Positions 22,290 to 33,123 of a stretch of 64,000 nucleotides of DNA are shown one piece after another. The notes below the pieces were generated by a model. That model did not search any database. It saw only the letters and a program-made list of their open reading frames with translations, and was not told the DNA's origin. The translations under genes and the position numbers were made by a program. The DNA is from Arsenophonus sp052174535 (GTDB lineage: Bacteria; Pseudomonadota; Gammaproteobacteria; Enterobacterales; Enterobacteriaceae). The DNA lies in NCBI GenBank assembly GCA_052174535.1, contig JBQMRQ010000048.1, positions 1-64,000 on the forward strand. Reading direction: 5' to 3'. Each line of letters begins with the position of its first letter. Positions within the stretch are counted from its first letter, which is position 1.

Positions 22290-23989
22290 TATGTAGTGGT
22301 CAATCCATTAAAATTAACGAATAAGATACATTATTGCTATTCTAGCCTAATAGAACTTTTTACTAACTAAAAATTAAGTTTATTAAACCTAACCATACCA
22401 CTTATTATATAGAATAATATAAAACTAATAAAATATATTTTCACAAAAAATTTTGTTTAAAAATTAAAATAAATATATCTAATTATTTTAGATTAATTTT
22501 AATAAATTTATATTTTATCTAAAAAATTAATATAATTTAACCTTTAATTTATATTAAAAAATACATATATTCAGGAATTATTATATATGAATATTATTAA
22601 TATATAATAATCTAATTTTTCCATAAAATAATTTTCCTATATATTAGGATTTCTTAGTATTGATACGATTCTTATTGATTAAGAATCGTAATTTATTAAA
22701 ATTAAATAGAACATTATATAAGAAAGTAGTATCGAATAATAGGGATTATTACCTGTTTCTCTAAAATAGCAATAACTAGTTATTCGACAAAATTATTACA
22801 TACTAAACCCATGGTCTCTTAGTGAATTGAATTAATGAAACTAACTAGTTATTAAGTAATCTATTACTATAACTAAATTTAACTATTAATGTAAATCAAT
22901 TTAACATATAGAGATTTTAAGCTAAATTTTAATTTAATAAGCTATTTAGATATCAAATAATAAAAATTGGATCTTAGCTTAATATTTCAAAAAATTCATT
23001 TAGTTAATCATGAAAGAACTTGGTTAATTTCTGTGGAAAATATATCGATATTTAATATATACCAACGCTGTATTGGTATAATAATTTTCTATTACGCTTG
23101 ATTACTTGAACTATCTAGAGTTTTAACCTAGAAAAAAGCAAATTACGCTATTTCTTATAGCTGTCTGGCATAAAAAAGATATTTAGTGATAAATTATGCC
23201 ATCGAGATCTCTGGAAATTGCATATATTTAATATATGGATTGGGGAAAGAAAATAATCTCAATTTTTTGTTAGCAATTAATTAGTAGGATTACGTACACA
23301 GTCATCAAAATATCATACTATAATGATGAAGATCTTACTTTTTGCAAAGTTAATTTTAATTAACAAGCAAAAAGAAGAGTTCAGAGTTAGAAATACTTTG
23401 TTTTGAAAAAAGATGCTTTATTTTTGTTAAAACCAATGTACTATATCAATATATAGTACTTACTTTTAATAAATAATTTAATAAAATTATGTTTAAGTCA
23501 GTTGTAGCGACAATAATATTATCCTTATATCCTATTAAAAATATTGATGTTAAGCTTACTTAATCCTTCTTTTATCTAGAAGGATTAAGTAATTTACTAC
23601 TAGTAAATATTATATAATAATCAATTAACGCTTCCTCTAATAATAGGAAGAAAAAGAATACCGAGAAAAGTGAAAAAATTAATAAATTTCTCTATTTTAT
23701 ATAGAAAATATAAATTCGTTATTATGCACCAAAAATAATTATTAGCTAATTATAAGATAATTTTTCAGTTGACATTTCAGAATCATTAGTAATACACCTA
23801 ATGATAAAAATAAATATTCAAGTCATTAATTTTTATAGCTGATATAATAACCATAAGGATACCTATCCAGGTGACTATTTATTCCATAATTTTCACTGCG
23901 TGACGTATGCCAATCGCAATTGACAAACAATATTACATTGTCATTAACAATAAATTCACCGATGATAATCAGTATTAATGTCATCCAAA
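22290..23989. other. AT-rich ruin containing several perfect hairpins
   Basis: 1.7 kb with no recognisable gene but an unusual number of intact stems: TACGATTCTTA/TAAGAATCGTA (22664-22690, 11 bp, loop 5), TATACCAA/TTGGTATA (23058-23080), GTACTATAT/ATATAGTAC (23438-23459) and a 15-bp stem at 23556-23592 listed separately. These look like relic terminators of vanished transcription units. Confidence 0.4.
23556..23592. terminator. Perfect 15-bp hairpin
   Basis: TTACTTAATCCTTCT (23556-23570) pairs without mismatch with AGAAGGATTAAGTAA (23578-23592) around a 7-base loop. A 24-codon open frame starting at ATG 23490 ends inside the left arm (stop TAA at 23561-23563). No T-run follows on either strand, so termination is only inferred. 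Confidence 0.45.
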
Positions 23990-24520
23990 ATACATGCTTA
24001 GTACTTTTGCAAAAAACTAATATCTTGTGTAGTAAAGGCGCCAGTCATATATCCGAAAAGAACTGCTATAATAGCAACATTTAGAATCATTGTGATACCG
24101 GTATAAGGTACAGTCATAACTAGATTGATAAGATCATAATTTTTTAGTAAAAATTAAAATCAAGCCTAATACCAGACTTTAAAGAATGCTACAGCAATTT
24201 TTGCTGTTAAATTTAAAACCTTAACACTGAAAACAATTAATGTTTTTAATATTAAGCCTGATATCATAGTAGCCAGATAAAATTAAATTTGTATACTAAA
24301 CTAACCGAATAAGCTAATAGGGATAATTACTCCAATCAACACTGATATCCTATACGATAAAATTCTCACCAATGAGAAAGTAAAATAATTGATAATACTT
24401 CCTTGTGCTGCAATTCCAATAAACCAAAAATTAATAATTCTAATATTTAATATACTATATATTCTTTCTAGAATCTCTTCTTTAAGAACCATACCATAAC
24501 CAAACATAGCAGACAAGCAT
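23990..24520 (-). pseudogene. Multi-pass membrane protein remnant, unidentified
   Basis: Minus-strand translation gives hydrophobic stretches. The longest open piece (24301-24516, 71 residues) includes FGYGMVLKEEILERIYS, NFWFIGIAAQ and SVLIGVIIPISLFG. Further broken frames read KIAVAFFKV, YDLINLVM, GITMILNVAIIAVLFGYMTG and QDISFLQKY. The pattern of a polytopic protein ending in a -DI-FL-KY tail recalls lipid or polysaccharide flippases, but I do not recognise the gene. The remainder is lost to decay. Confidence 0.4.
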
Positions 24521-24889
24521 AAATTATAATAATAAAGTTATTTGCCCTATTCCACAATTAATATTATTCTTAATAAACTTATTCCGGCATTCAGAAGGAC
24601 TCTATAAAGTAAATATGAAGCATGATTAGACGTATGTTAATTTTCCTATTATTTTAATTTTGATTTATCTGATATTATAGAAATTTTCCAGAATATATCT
24701 ACCCAATCCAGTTAGTTTACAATATTTAATTAGCTATCTTAAACAATGCACCTCCACTTTTTTACAAACATTCTTAAAATGGACTTCTAATATTTGAATA
24801 GCTATATTGGCAAAAGTTGTTGATATAAATTCATTATACTGCATTAAAGATTTTTGCTACAGTGGTTACCATGAAAAACAAACAATTAT
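24521..24889. other. Decayed spacer, nothing recognised
   Basis: About 370 bp between the membrane-protein remnant and an IS1595-like copy. The 5' part of the dead membrane gene may extend into it, but no frame can be followed. Confidence 0.3.
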
Positions 24890-25167
24890 ATAGATCAATA
24901 AAACTATTTCCTCATTTCCTAGTAATTAAAATTACATCTTATTAGTTAGCTTAGTGATAATCTATCAGATGATATCAATTTATACATTAAAACAACTTAC
25001 TATACTTTATCCTGACCATATTGTTATAGTGAAAATCTTATCCGATTAATATATTTATTTACATAATAGTTAGAGCGATATCAGCGTAAAATCTTTGATT
25101 GCAGGAAAACATTTAACAAAATTACTGGTGCCTTCTAACGGCACTACATTATAAAGTATAAATGGTT

Positions 25168-26586
25168 TAATTATCTAACTTATTAGTAAATTTGGTGTAT
25201 AGTGATCAGGCTATATCCACTCTGATACTTCATAAATCTGTTCTCCATCCTTAAATTAGATGTTGTTAGTACCAGGATCACAGAAGGTCAAATCCCTTTA
25301 GCCGATTTTATTTTTTTGGAGAGATAAGAGATAAGGGAGGAGATTAAACACTATTGAAATGTTTGTTTTTCTAGAACTACAGTGCTTCACACATTAGCTT
25401 ACTTCATATCCTTACCTGTCACAAAAACTAACTCAATCGGATTTATCGTTATTATTGATGCTAGCGCCCTAAATGGAAGTTGTAGAGTGCCAACCATTCT
25501 TCTCGACCTTTTTCTAACTTCTTCATCGATCTAAGATACTTCGCTGAAAATATTCCAACAAAACATAAAGGATTTTATTAATAGTATCGCGACTCTTTGC
25601 TAGGCAAACTTCTGTAAGATTACCTTAACTTTCAGTATTGCATGCCTTTGTGGAGTGAAACTAGCACATCAACTGTTTTATGTAGATCTAATAGAGTTAG
25701 TGCTACATGTCCCGAAATATTCTTTGTCCACCATTACATTCTAAAAACCAAGAAATCAGACTGCTCTGGCAAGTCTGAGAGATTACAATTAAGCTACCCG
25801 CTCTCAGTCCATTAAGAAGTTAGGAGAAGTTCGTTTTTAACTCTTAATAACCAATCTTCGATGATAATTTATTTTTTACATCTATACTTAGTGACATCAA
25901 TAATGAGCAGCAGACAAAGGCGATTACCTAACTGACAGGACTGCTATGTTATCGATACAAAATAAACCTTTAGGCATATCGCTTAAATCACATATCTACC
26001 TATTGGGTATGCTCTTCAAGCCATTGTTCTTTCAGTCTGCTAATTGGGTAACTCCAGAGAAAGTATCTGCTTTTTACCAAGAATCGCATCAGAGCTTTGT
26101 GAAATAACTGGTATATCTATCTCATAGATAGATAGCCATAATAATAAGTCTTTGACGATTTTTGCGTACTTCAGATAAGACAGTAATGAGCTATTTGAAT
26201 AATATTCCATTGTTGCTGGAGAATTACTAACCTTAGGCACTTTAATCTGAACATCGCCAATATTAGTCTTGCAAGAGTTAGCTGTGCCAAATAATCGTTA
26301 TGAATGACAGATAACATATGCATAGACAAGATGACGTTGATCATATTCTTACAGCATAAATTTGAGATCCGTCTCAACAGCGCTGCTATCAGCTTCCTAG
26401 CATAATTACGGATGATTTAGTGCAATGGATAAGAGGTAATATCTAGTTTCGCAAATACTTATAGATATACTTTTCATAGCATATGATCTCTATATTGTTG
26501 AAATCATTTACAAAATCAATCAAAAGGATACAGAAGTATATCCGAAACACCCAATGTACCAGAAATGAACATAAATCTAGTTATTT
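25168..26586. repeat. 9-bp target duplication around IS256-like copy
   Basis: TAATTATCT (25168-25176) and TAGTTATTT (26578-26586) flank the element. Seven of nine bases match and both differences are transitions. This is the best-preserved duplication in the window and fixes the ends of the element. Confidence 0.7.
25177..26577 (-). mobile_element. IS256-like element inside an IS1595-like element
   Basis: An inverted full-length copy of 1401 bp. The right end is AACTTATTAGTAAATTTGG and the left end GAACATAAATC. Landmarks: the IESAF equivalent near 25425-25445 (complement of ACTCAATCGGATT) and LEKIVKDRL-like pieces. Shifted frames give open stretches of 66-68 codons near 26040-26377 that are not genes. 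Decayed. Confidence 0.8.
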
Positions 26587-27180
26587 ACAATGTATGTTAA
26601 ATACATTGATTTTATGGGAGTCAACAAAATAAACAGCTATCGATTTAAAAAAGCGCTTAGATATAAATGACTTGACTGTTTCCTTACTTCAGAGAAGCAA
26701 ATCAACATAAATGCACTAATTAGTATTGTTAAAGTCGACAAAATATTTTTATTAATCCTTTAAAGGGATCATTATACTCCACATAGGAAAGCTAGAAAAT
26801 ATGAAAAAGTAGGAGGATAAAAGGAAAAAAGGAATCTCGGTCTTAATCAGCAGAGATCTGACAGGAGTCATTATAACCGATAAGATTCTTGAAGAGTTTA
26901 ATGCAGATTGTATTAGCCGTTTTCTTTAAGCTTATCATTGATCAGATTCTATCCTTTCCTTGTATTGAGCTAAATAGTGCAAAATCTTTGCAAGAAATAA
27001 TAAAATTAATCACCATCATCTAATAAAATTAGTTAATTAGAGAGTTATTAATAAGGAATTTCATATTTAAGATATTAGTAAGTTATATCAGCCAATTAAA
27101 AATAGATAACTAGATTCTATGGTGTAAAATCGTTTTATTTACTGAACTTTCTAGCTTGCAGAAAATTATTTGAAACCACG

Positions 27181-27513
27181 ACAATTAAAATATATAATGT
27201 GTCTTCAATTATTCTATGAAGAGCAAAATAACAATCTTTGCCAAGATAACCTAATAAAATGATTTTTATGTTTTATTTGATAATATCAACATAGATAATT
27301 TATCTTATACAAAGAATTTACAATAAAAACAACAAAATTTGAAAACAAATCAAAATTTTTTATATTAATTTTATCAAAATTATTTGTAATTAAAAAATTA
27401 AGATAAATTTTTTAAAAATATTAATTTACTCAAATTTATCTTTTTATATTTCATAAAAATGCATAGTATATGACACCCCCTGCAGTCACAGGATAGTTTT
27501 CTTTTTATTTCCT
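27181..27513. other. AT-rich spacer upstream of dead dusB
   Basis: About 330 bp of AT-rich sequence without a recognisable gene. In E. coli the promoter that drives dusB-fis lies at this position. No clear sigma-70 pair or Fis-type site is readable. Confidence 0.35.
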
Positions 27514-28518
27514 ATGTATATTTGTGGTCAATATTAGATAAAACTGCCTAATTTGCACAACACCAATAATGGGTATCTATCTATAGGTCTTTTTTAATCA
27601 CTGCATTATTCAATGAGTGTTAATATTACAGTATCGAAAATACTGTTTTCAAACCATCAAGGTTTAAAAAAATAAATAATCTAGATTAAGAATAATCTAT
27701 AATGATGAATTAAACATTTATTCTATGCAATTGCAGGCAGTAATCTTCTGATGAAATAAAATAGCATCAGCTACACGAATTAATCTTGCAAGTGATACTA
27801 ATATCATCGATATTAATGCGGGTTATTCTGATAAAAAAGTAAACTGTAAGTTTACAGGTTTATTTAGTAAAATTACGCTATTCAACGCTTGTTAAGAAAA
27901 TTTTATTAGCTATTGTGAATACGGTTAATGTTCCTATTACATTAAAGGTTTAAACTGGTTTGGTTATCTTGAGAAACGAAACTGTATAAAATATCTCAAT
28001 TAACTAAATGTTATTATATTATTCAAGCTATAACTATTTATAGTAGAACTACTCACTCTTAATTATTTAATAGTGTAACTGAATATGATAATGTTTAAAT
28101 AACTAAAAACAAAATGTTACTATTTCTATTATCGATAATGGCGGATATTATCGACCCCGCTTAAAGCTAGAGCAGTGCTTAACTACACTGTGGGTTTACC
28201 TCTTAATCATTAGTAGAGTTATTCAGGGCAGACCCTGTGGATATTTCTGGAACTATAGCATTACCTAAAAACAGGTAAGTTACTGCTATCTATGCCTATT
28301 ATTAGGGTAGTACAGTGCTTAATAATGCAAGCACATATTAAGAAGCTACAGGATTTTTACGGTCTAGAAAAAGAATCAAGCGCCGTACATAAGCATGTCT
28401 TTTAGTACTTAAAAAACATACACTTGATGGTAATTTTGGCGCATATTATAGAACCATAAAGAATGCCAGCAAAAAAGCTGGAAGGATATTGGAGGCATAT
28501 TCGAAAAATTTTGTATAA
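27514..28518 (+). pseudogene. dusB: tRNA-dihydrouridine synthase B, decayed
   Basis: DusB reduces uridine in tRNA using FMN. The remnant covers the whole gene. Broken frames read GQY-IKLPN at the start, an AGSN piece near 27730, RINLASDTNIIDINAGYSDKKVN (E. coli ARIN...QIIDINMGCPAKKVN), LAIVNTVNVPITLKV-TG, a NGGYY piece near 28135, HIKKLQDFYGLEK and KHVF-YLK near 28400. The catalytic cysteine of the CPAKKVN motif is now Ser (GYSDKKVN reads Tyr-Ser). Stops occur throughout. The former stop (28516-28518) lies 25 bp before fis, the same spacing as in E. coli. Confidence 0.88.
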
Positions 28519-28543
28519 ATTAAAGAAAAGAGCTCATAGAATT

Positions 28544-28840
28544 ATGTTCGAAGAACGCAGAAATTCTGATGTACTAATGGTTTCTACTGTAAATTCACAA
28601 AATCAAATGACTCAAAAACCACTACGTGATTCAGTTAAACAAGCACTAAAAAACTATTTTTCTCAACTTAATAACCAGGATATTAATAACTTATATGAAT
28701 TAGTATTATCTGAGATGGAAAAACCATTATTAGATATGGTAATGCAATACACCCGTGGAAATCAGACCCGTGCTGCATTAATATTAAGCATTAACCGTGG
28801 AACTTTACGTAAGAAATTGAAAAAATATGGTATGAATTAG
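28544..28840 (+). CDS. fis: DNA-binding protein Fis
   Basis: Fis is the homodimeric nucleoid protein that bends DNA, activates rRNA and tRNA promoters and assists site-specific inversion. The 98-residue product has exactly the E. coli length. It begins MFEERRNSDV; the frame is open further upstream into dead dusB, but this methionine matches the family start. Near-identical core: QKPLRDSVKQALKNYF, and the C-terminal helix-turn-helix TRGNQTRAALILSINRGTLR followed by KKLKKYGMN. Survival of fis behind a dead dusB means its message probably carries about 1 kb of dusB relic as leader, unless a new promoter has arisen. Confidence 0.96.
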   Translation: MFEERRNSDVLMVSTVNSQNQMTQKPLRDSVKQALKNYFSQLNNQDINNLYELVLSEMEKPLLDMVMQYTRGNQTRAALILSINRGTLRKKLKKYGMN

Positions 28841-28901
28841 TTATATATAAATTAATTTTTTATTAAAAGGACTTTTATATTTTAATTTAAATATTTTTTT
28901 A

Positions 28902-30246
28902 GAGTTATACTTATTTCTGATATATGATATTTCGAAGATACCGACTGGTATCTTCCTTATTGCTTTCGTGAATGATTTCAACAACAGAGAGATAATATAC
29001 CATGAAAGTCTAGGCTACCAGATATCTGAAATTAGATATTACCCTAGTCTCTTATATTAACTTATCAGTAATAGTGTTAGAAAGCTGATAGACGCTGTTC
29101 TTTAGGCGGTAACTCAAAACCATGCTTCTAAATATGATCAACGCTACCTTGTCGACGGATGCTAAACTTGTTCTCATAACGGTTATTTACTACAGCGAAC
29201 TTATATAGACGGGTATCTGTAATGTTGAAATTAAAGTGTCTAAGGTTAGGAAAGCTTAGCGAAAAAGGAATGTTCTTTAAAACAACTCATTGTCTAGATA
29301 GCTTACTTACTAGGGTTATATTCCTCGCTTATTTTATGAGGTTATGAGTACACTTTACGGTGAAAGTACATGATATCTCTAGGAAGTACCCACCCATCAG
29401 TAGACTGAAACCTCAATGTCTTTAAAAGTACAGGTAATGGTACTGCATGATTTAAGCGATACCGCTATGTTTATCTCTTAGCTGAATCATATACTATTTT
29501 GTAGGGCAAAGCTGATCAATATGTCCCTGCTGCTCATTATTAGCAGCAATGCATGGATGTAAGTAGTTGATTTAAGTTGAAGATGCTTATCAAGAAATAG
29601 AATCGAACTTAGATTGAAATTATCAATGGCTGCTAAGCACGTTACTTAAGCGTATCTTCCAAGCTTACTATATGAGTGCTGCCCTTGGTTTTTTAGAATA
29701 TAATGATAAAGATATTCTCAAACATGTAGCACCATCGGATGGTTGGGTAGATAAATAGCTAATGTGCTCTACCTTTACTCTTAAAAGGTTTAACTAAAAT
29801 TAAGGGTAAGCTAAAGAAGATTTCTGATTAACAGAGAGTCGAGATGTTTCTAATAAAGCTTTTGATATTTTGTTGTCAAGGCCTTCAGAGGTATCATCCC
29901 AGCAATTAGAAATCTTGAGAATAATTAAAAAGAACTGTTGGTATTCTATGGCTTCCTGTCATCGCGCTGAGCATAAATAAAAACTAAGAATCTAATTGAA
30001 TCAGTTTTTAACAATAGTGAAACTATAAAGGTGAGCCATTAAGCACTGTAGTTCTAGAAAACAACCATTTCAATGGTATTTAAGTTACTCACATCTGCTA
30101 AGAAAAACTAGAATTTCAGCTAAGGAAAGATTGAGTTTTTGATCCTAGTGATAAATAATGTTCAAATTTAAGGGTGGAAATAATTTACAAATATCAAAGA
30201 AAAGCGGTAGCTTGTGAGTATAATACACTAGATTTACTAATAACGT
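28902..30246 (+). mobile_element. IS256-like element, decayed copy
   Basis: A direct copy of about 1.35 kb. Its left end GAGTTATACTTATTTCTG is well preserved and lies 62 bp after the fis stop. The right end is CACTAGATTTACTAATAAC. Landmarks are NLIESVF near 29985-30010 and the NVQI-GWK (GVKFKDGE equivalent) near 30155-30180. Stops and indels throughout. Confidence 0.8.
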
Positions 30247-30294
30247 TCTAAGCTTATTACTTTTCAATGACTAAATAACATAAAACAATAAATG

Positions 30295-30931
30295 TTACTT
30301 GCTACTAAATATGTTATCGCCCGCATCACCTAAACTAGGAACAGTATAACCATGATTATCCAAATAATCATCAATAGATGCTGCTAAAGTTCAATATCAG
30401 AATAAGTAGCTTTCAGTGCCTTAAATACTTTTTAGTACAACATCTGCTATCAATATTTAATAGCATAACAAACCACTTATTTAAGTAAATTAATCGTAGT
30501 AATCAATTGAACCACCGATTGCCAACTTTGAGTAAATAACTAATACGATACGTTCATTAATGTTTGAAGCTAACTTTAAAAATATAAAATAGGTTCCATT
30601 GCCTTTTCATTACAATATATTCCAATACATTTATGCAGGCATTAGGAATACTTTTCAACACCATTTCTATTATTTCCAATCCCATACGTAAAATTAGTAC
30701 AACAGTAATTTTTCTTTTAATTTGCTCGATATTTACCTAACTACAATAACCTTTTATTGTAATTGTTTCTATTTCTATTGTTTCTGCTCTAAGTTTGCTA
30801 TTGCTTCATAAGTTAACAGACTACCACTTCTTAGTGTAATTCATGAAAAACATTTAGTAGCAATATCTTTATCGCGCAATAAACTCAACTTATGTTTAAC
30901 TAATAGGTGTGTTTACCTCAACTATTTTCAG
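30295..30931 (-). pseudogene. upp: Uracil phosphoribosyltransferase, decayed
   Basis: Upp salvages uracil to UMP with PRPP. Minus-strand frames recover most of the protein: KIVEVNTP at the start, ETIEIETITIKGY, IEQIKRKITVV, LRMGLEI (family LRAGLGM), VLKSIPNA and, at the C-terminus, LGDAGDNIF (family LGDAGDKIFGTK) ending in TAA at 30295. Stops and frameshifts interrupt it and the initiator ATG is now CTG. It is divergent from purM, the E. coli arrangement. Confidence 0.85.
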
Positions 30932-31159
30932 GCTACTTTCCTTTAGCGTAACCAATCTACAATAAAATTATCAAATTATAGCAATTTTAGCTCTTTTCAC
31001 TAACAGATTAATGTTTTTCCTACATGGAATTCATTTTGCAGACTTTTGAGTTTTATAACACTAATATTAAGGAGTCTCATAAACGTTTTATTAAGCTAGT
31101 AAAATTATTGTTGTTTTCATCTATTTAATAAAATGCAATGGCATTAGGGAAAGAATTTG

Positions 31160-32057
31160 CTGTAACAGTAAAATTATTTAGATATAAAAGATGCTGGTGT
31201 CATTTCTCTATATAAAAATATACTACTGAAAATATTAAAAGTTCTGTTAAAAAAGACTGCCAAAAGTAATAGGGGAATAAGTCTCACTGTGCCTTACCAC
31301 AAATATCATAAACCACTATTAGTTTAAGACACAGCTGGTATTGGAACAAAACTGCAATTAGCAATCAACTTAAAACACCACAATACAATTGACATTGATT
31401 TAGTTGCTATGTGCGTTAATGATCTAATTGCTCAAAGTGTAGAACTATTTTTTCTTGATTATTACAAAACTGATAACCTAGAGGTTATTATGCAATCAGT
31501 ATGATCAATTAAAATCATTATAATAAACTGTAAATAATGAGATTATGTCAGGGTTAATACTAAAATAGTAGAAATCTCTAGTATATTTTATTGTAAAGAT
31601 TACAATATAATAGATTTTTTGTACTGGTAGGGGTCAAAAAAGAAATAAAAACTATTAATGGTAGGAAAATTAAATCTGGTGATGCACTAAATTGCTTTAA
31701 CTATTACATCATGGGCTCCATATTCCAATTTTTTTATAAAAAATTATAAATATACAGTTAAATCAAATAAGATCCGCCATAATACAACTAGAAAATAAGT
31801 TATTTCCTAATCATTTATTATAGCCCCTAACAGGCATCCTATATGTTAAAAACATTCTGACATTAATTGAGAAATAGAATATTCATCCTATTTCTCATAT
31901 CACCGGTGGTGATTTTTTAAAAAATATTCTTCGTGATCTTACCCGTAGAAGAAATCTCCTGACACATTACAACTGTTCAAGTCATTAGATGAGAAAATCT
32001 GGCACTTTAATAAAATTATTATAATCAATACAGGTGAAATCACAAGTAAAAATCAGT
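31160..32057 (+). pseudogene. purM: Phosphoribosylaminoimidazole synthetase, decayed
   Basis: PurM (AIR synthetase) closes the imidazole ring in purine synthesis. Broken frames match PurM from its first residues (SYKDAGV equivalent at 31180-31200, with an extra A shifting the frame), then TAGIGTKLQLAINLKHHN (family GTDGVGTKLRLAMDLKRHD), TIDIDLVAMCVNDLI, FFLDYYKT and ISHITGGDF (family IAHLTGGGF) near 31890-31920. Many stops. In the gap to upp, AAACGTTT at 31081-31088 resembles the core of a PurR operator, as expected for the purMN control region. Confidence 0.85.
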
Positions 32058-32700
32058 ATATAAAAATTAAATTATATTAATTTCTAGTAATGGCAGTAAT
32101 TTATAAGCCATTATTAATGATTGCCAGAAACAAAATATTGTTACTAACATTAGTGCAGTTTTCAGCAATAATCCAACTGCTTATGACTTAGAGGGTGCTA
32201 AGTAAACCATTATTCCAAGTATCATAATACAAAAATCGAATTACGTAGATAATCATACTTATGATGCTATCTCTCATAACCAAAATAGCACCCATATTAA
32301 CCAGATCTGATAATGTTATCAGGGATATATGCGCATTCTTTACAACACCACGATTTCTCAGCGATTTTTAGGTAAAAATTAATATTCATCCTAAAATTTC
32401 CTAAATATTCTGGATTAGATATACCCACTTAAAACGGTGGCAAATAGTGATTAAAGAGTACGGCACTTATCTCAATCCAATTTCTTATCTAGAAATTGAA
32501 TGCAGCCCGATTAATTTATAAACTAAAATATTTATCTTTAGTAAAGATAAACTGTAAGATATTATTGCGCACGTTACATTCAAATGCAAGAAACATTGTA
32601 TTTATCAATTATTCATTAATTGATTTATCAAAGACCACTTCTTAGCAATGGTTAAAGATCCAGCTTTCCTGAATCATTATAAACTATCTAAATACGGTTA
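32058..32700 (+). pseudogene. purN: Phosphoribosylglycinamide formyltransferase, decayed
   Basis: PurN transfers a formyl group from 10-formyl-THF to GAR. Reading frames recover LISSNGSNLQAIINDCQ near the start (family LISGNGSNLQAIIDACK), NISAVFSNNPTAYDLEGAK, then YMRIL and an IHPKIS-like piece (family NIHPSLLPKYPGL) around 32380-32410. Stops and frameshifts follow. It directly succeeds dead purM, as in the enterobacterial purMN operon. With both dead, this route to IMP is broken unless alternative enzymes such as PurT are present elsewhere. Confidence 0.82.
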
Positions 32701-32859
32701 TGCTAATTTCATTATATTGACCATTACTTTATGATAGCAATGAAATCACAATTTTATATATTGATAGTAACACATATTTATACTAATCCTAATTGATTAA
32801 TTTTGTAGTAATAATCAACCAGCATTTAACTAAGTAGTTATAGAAAACTGAGTTTATTC

Positions 32860-33123
32860 AAGTTATGGTAATTTCTGCTGTAATAGGGTTTCGGAGATGA
32901 TTGTGTGTATCCTACTGATTAACTTCGTGGATGATTTCAATAACAAAGAGATGATATTCTATAAATTTATCCTACTGTTTTTATGGAAAACCCGCATGGA
33001 ATTCTATTGCATAGAATGGGCATATTATATCTAATTATTGAATTGAATAATTTATAAAAGCAATTAGCAGGATACGCCACTTTCTCTGAAACTCCATTTA
33101 ATACTAAAAATTAACATAACTCT
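32860..33123. mobile_element. Two IS256-like left ends, head to head
   Basis: About 130 bp of a direct left end (AAGTTATGGTAATTTCTG at 32860, then GGGTTTCGGAGATG) is followed by about 90 bp of an inverted left end closing at 33123 (CATAACTC). The two pieces carry the same transposase 5' region in opposite orientations; everything between them has been lost. The pair separates purN from murP. Confidence 0.65.

Larger units (their letters stand above)
24890..27180 (+). mobile_element. IS1595-like element interrupted by IS256-like copy
   Basis: Two parts (24890-25176 and 26578-27180) align end to end with the uninterrupted copy at 18470-19330. The first carries the zinc-ribbon segment (CRKTFNKITG-like, near 25100-25130). 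The second resumes at the segment equivalent to LAKQTGIDLKAAFR (TGAATAATTTCACTTTA region of the other copy) and holds an ILEEFNADC-like piece near 26890. The interrupting element is an inverted IS256-like copy. Outer limits are approximate. Confidence 0.65.

Noticed and set aside
24301..24516. Small intact membrane protein of 71 residues
   Set aside because: The similar hydrophobic reading continues in other frames beyond both ends, so it is a piece of a larger dead gene.
28463..28543. N-terminally extended Fis of 125 residues
   Set aside because: The 27 extra codons overlap the 3' end of dead dusB; the family start is the methionine at 28544.
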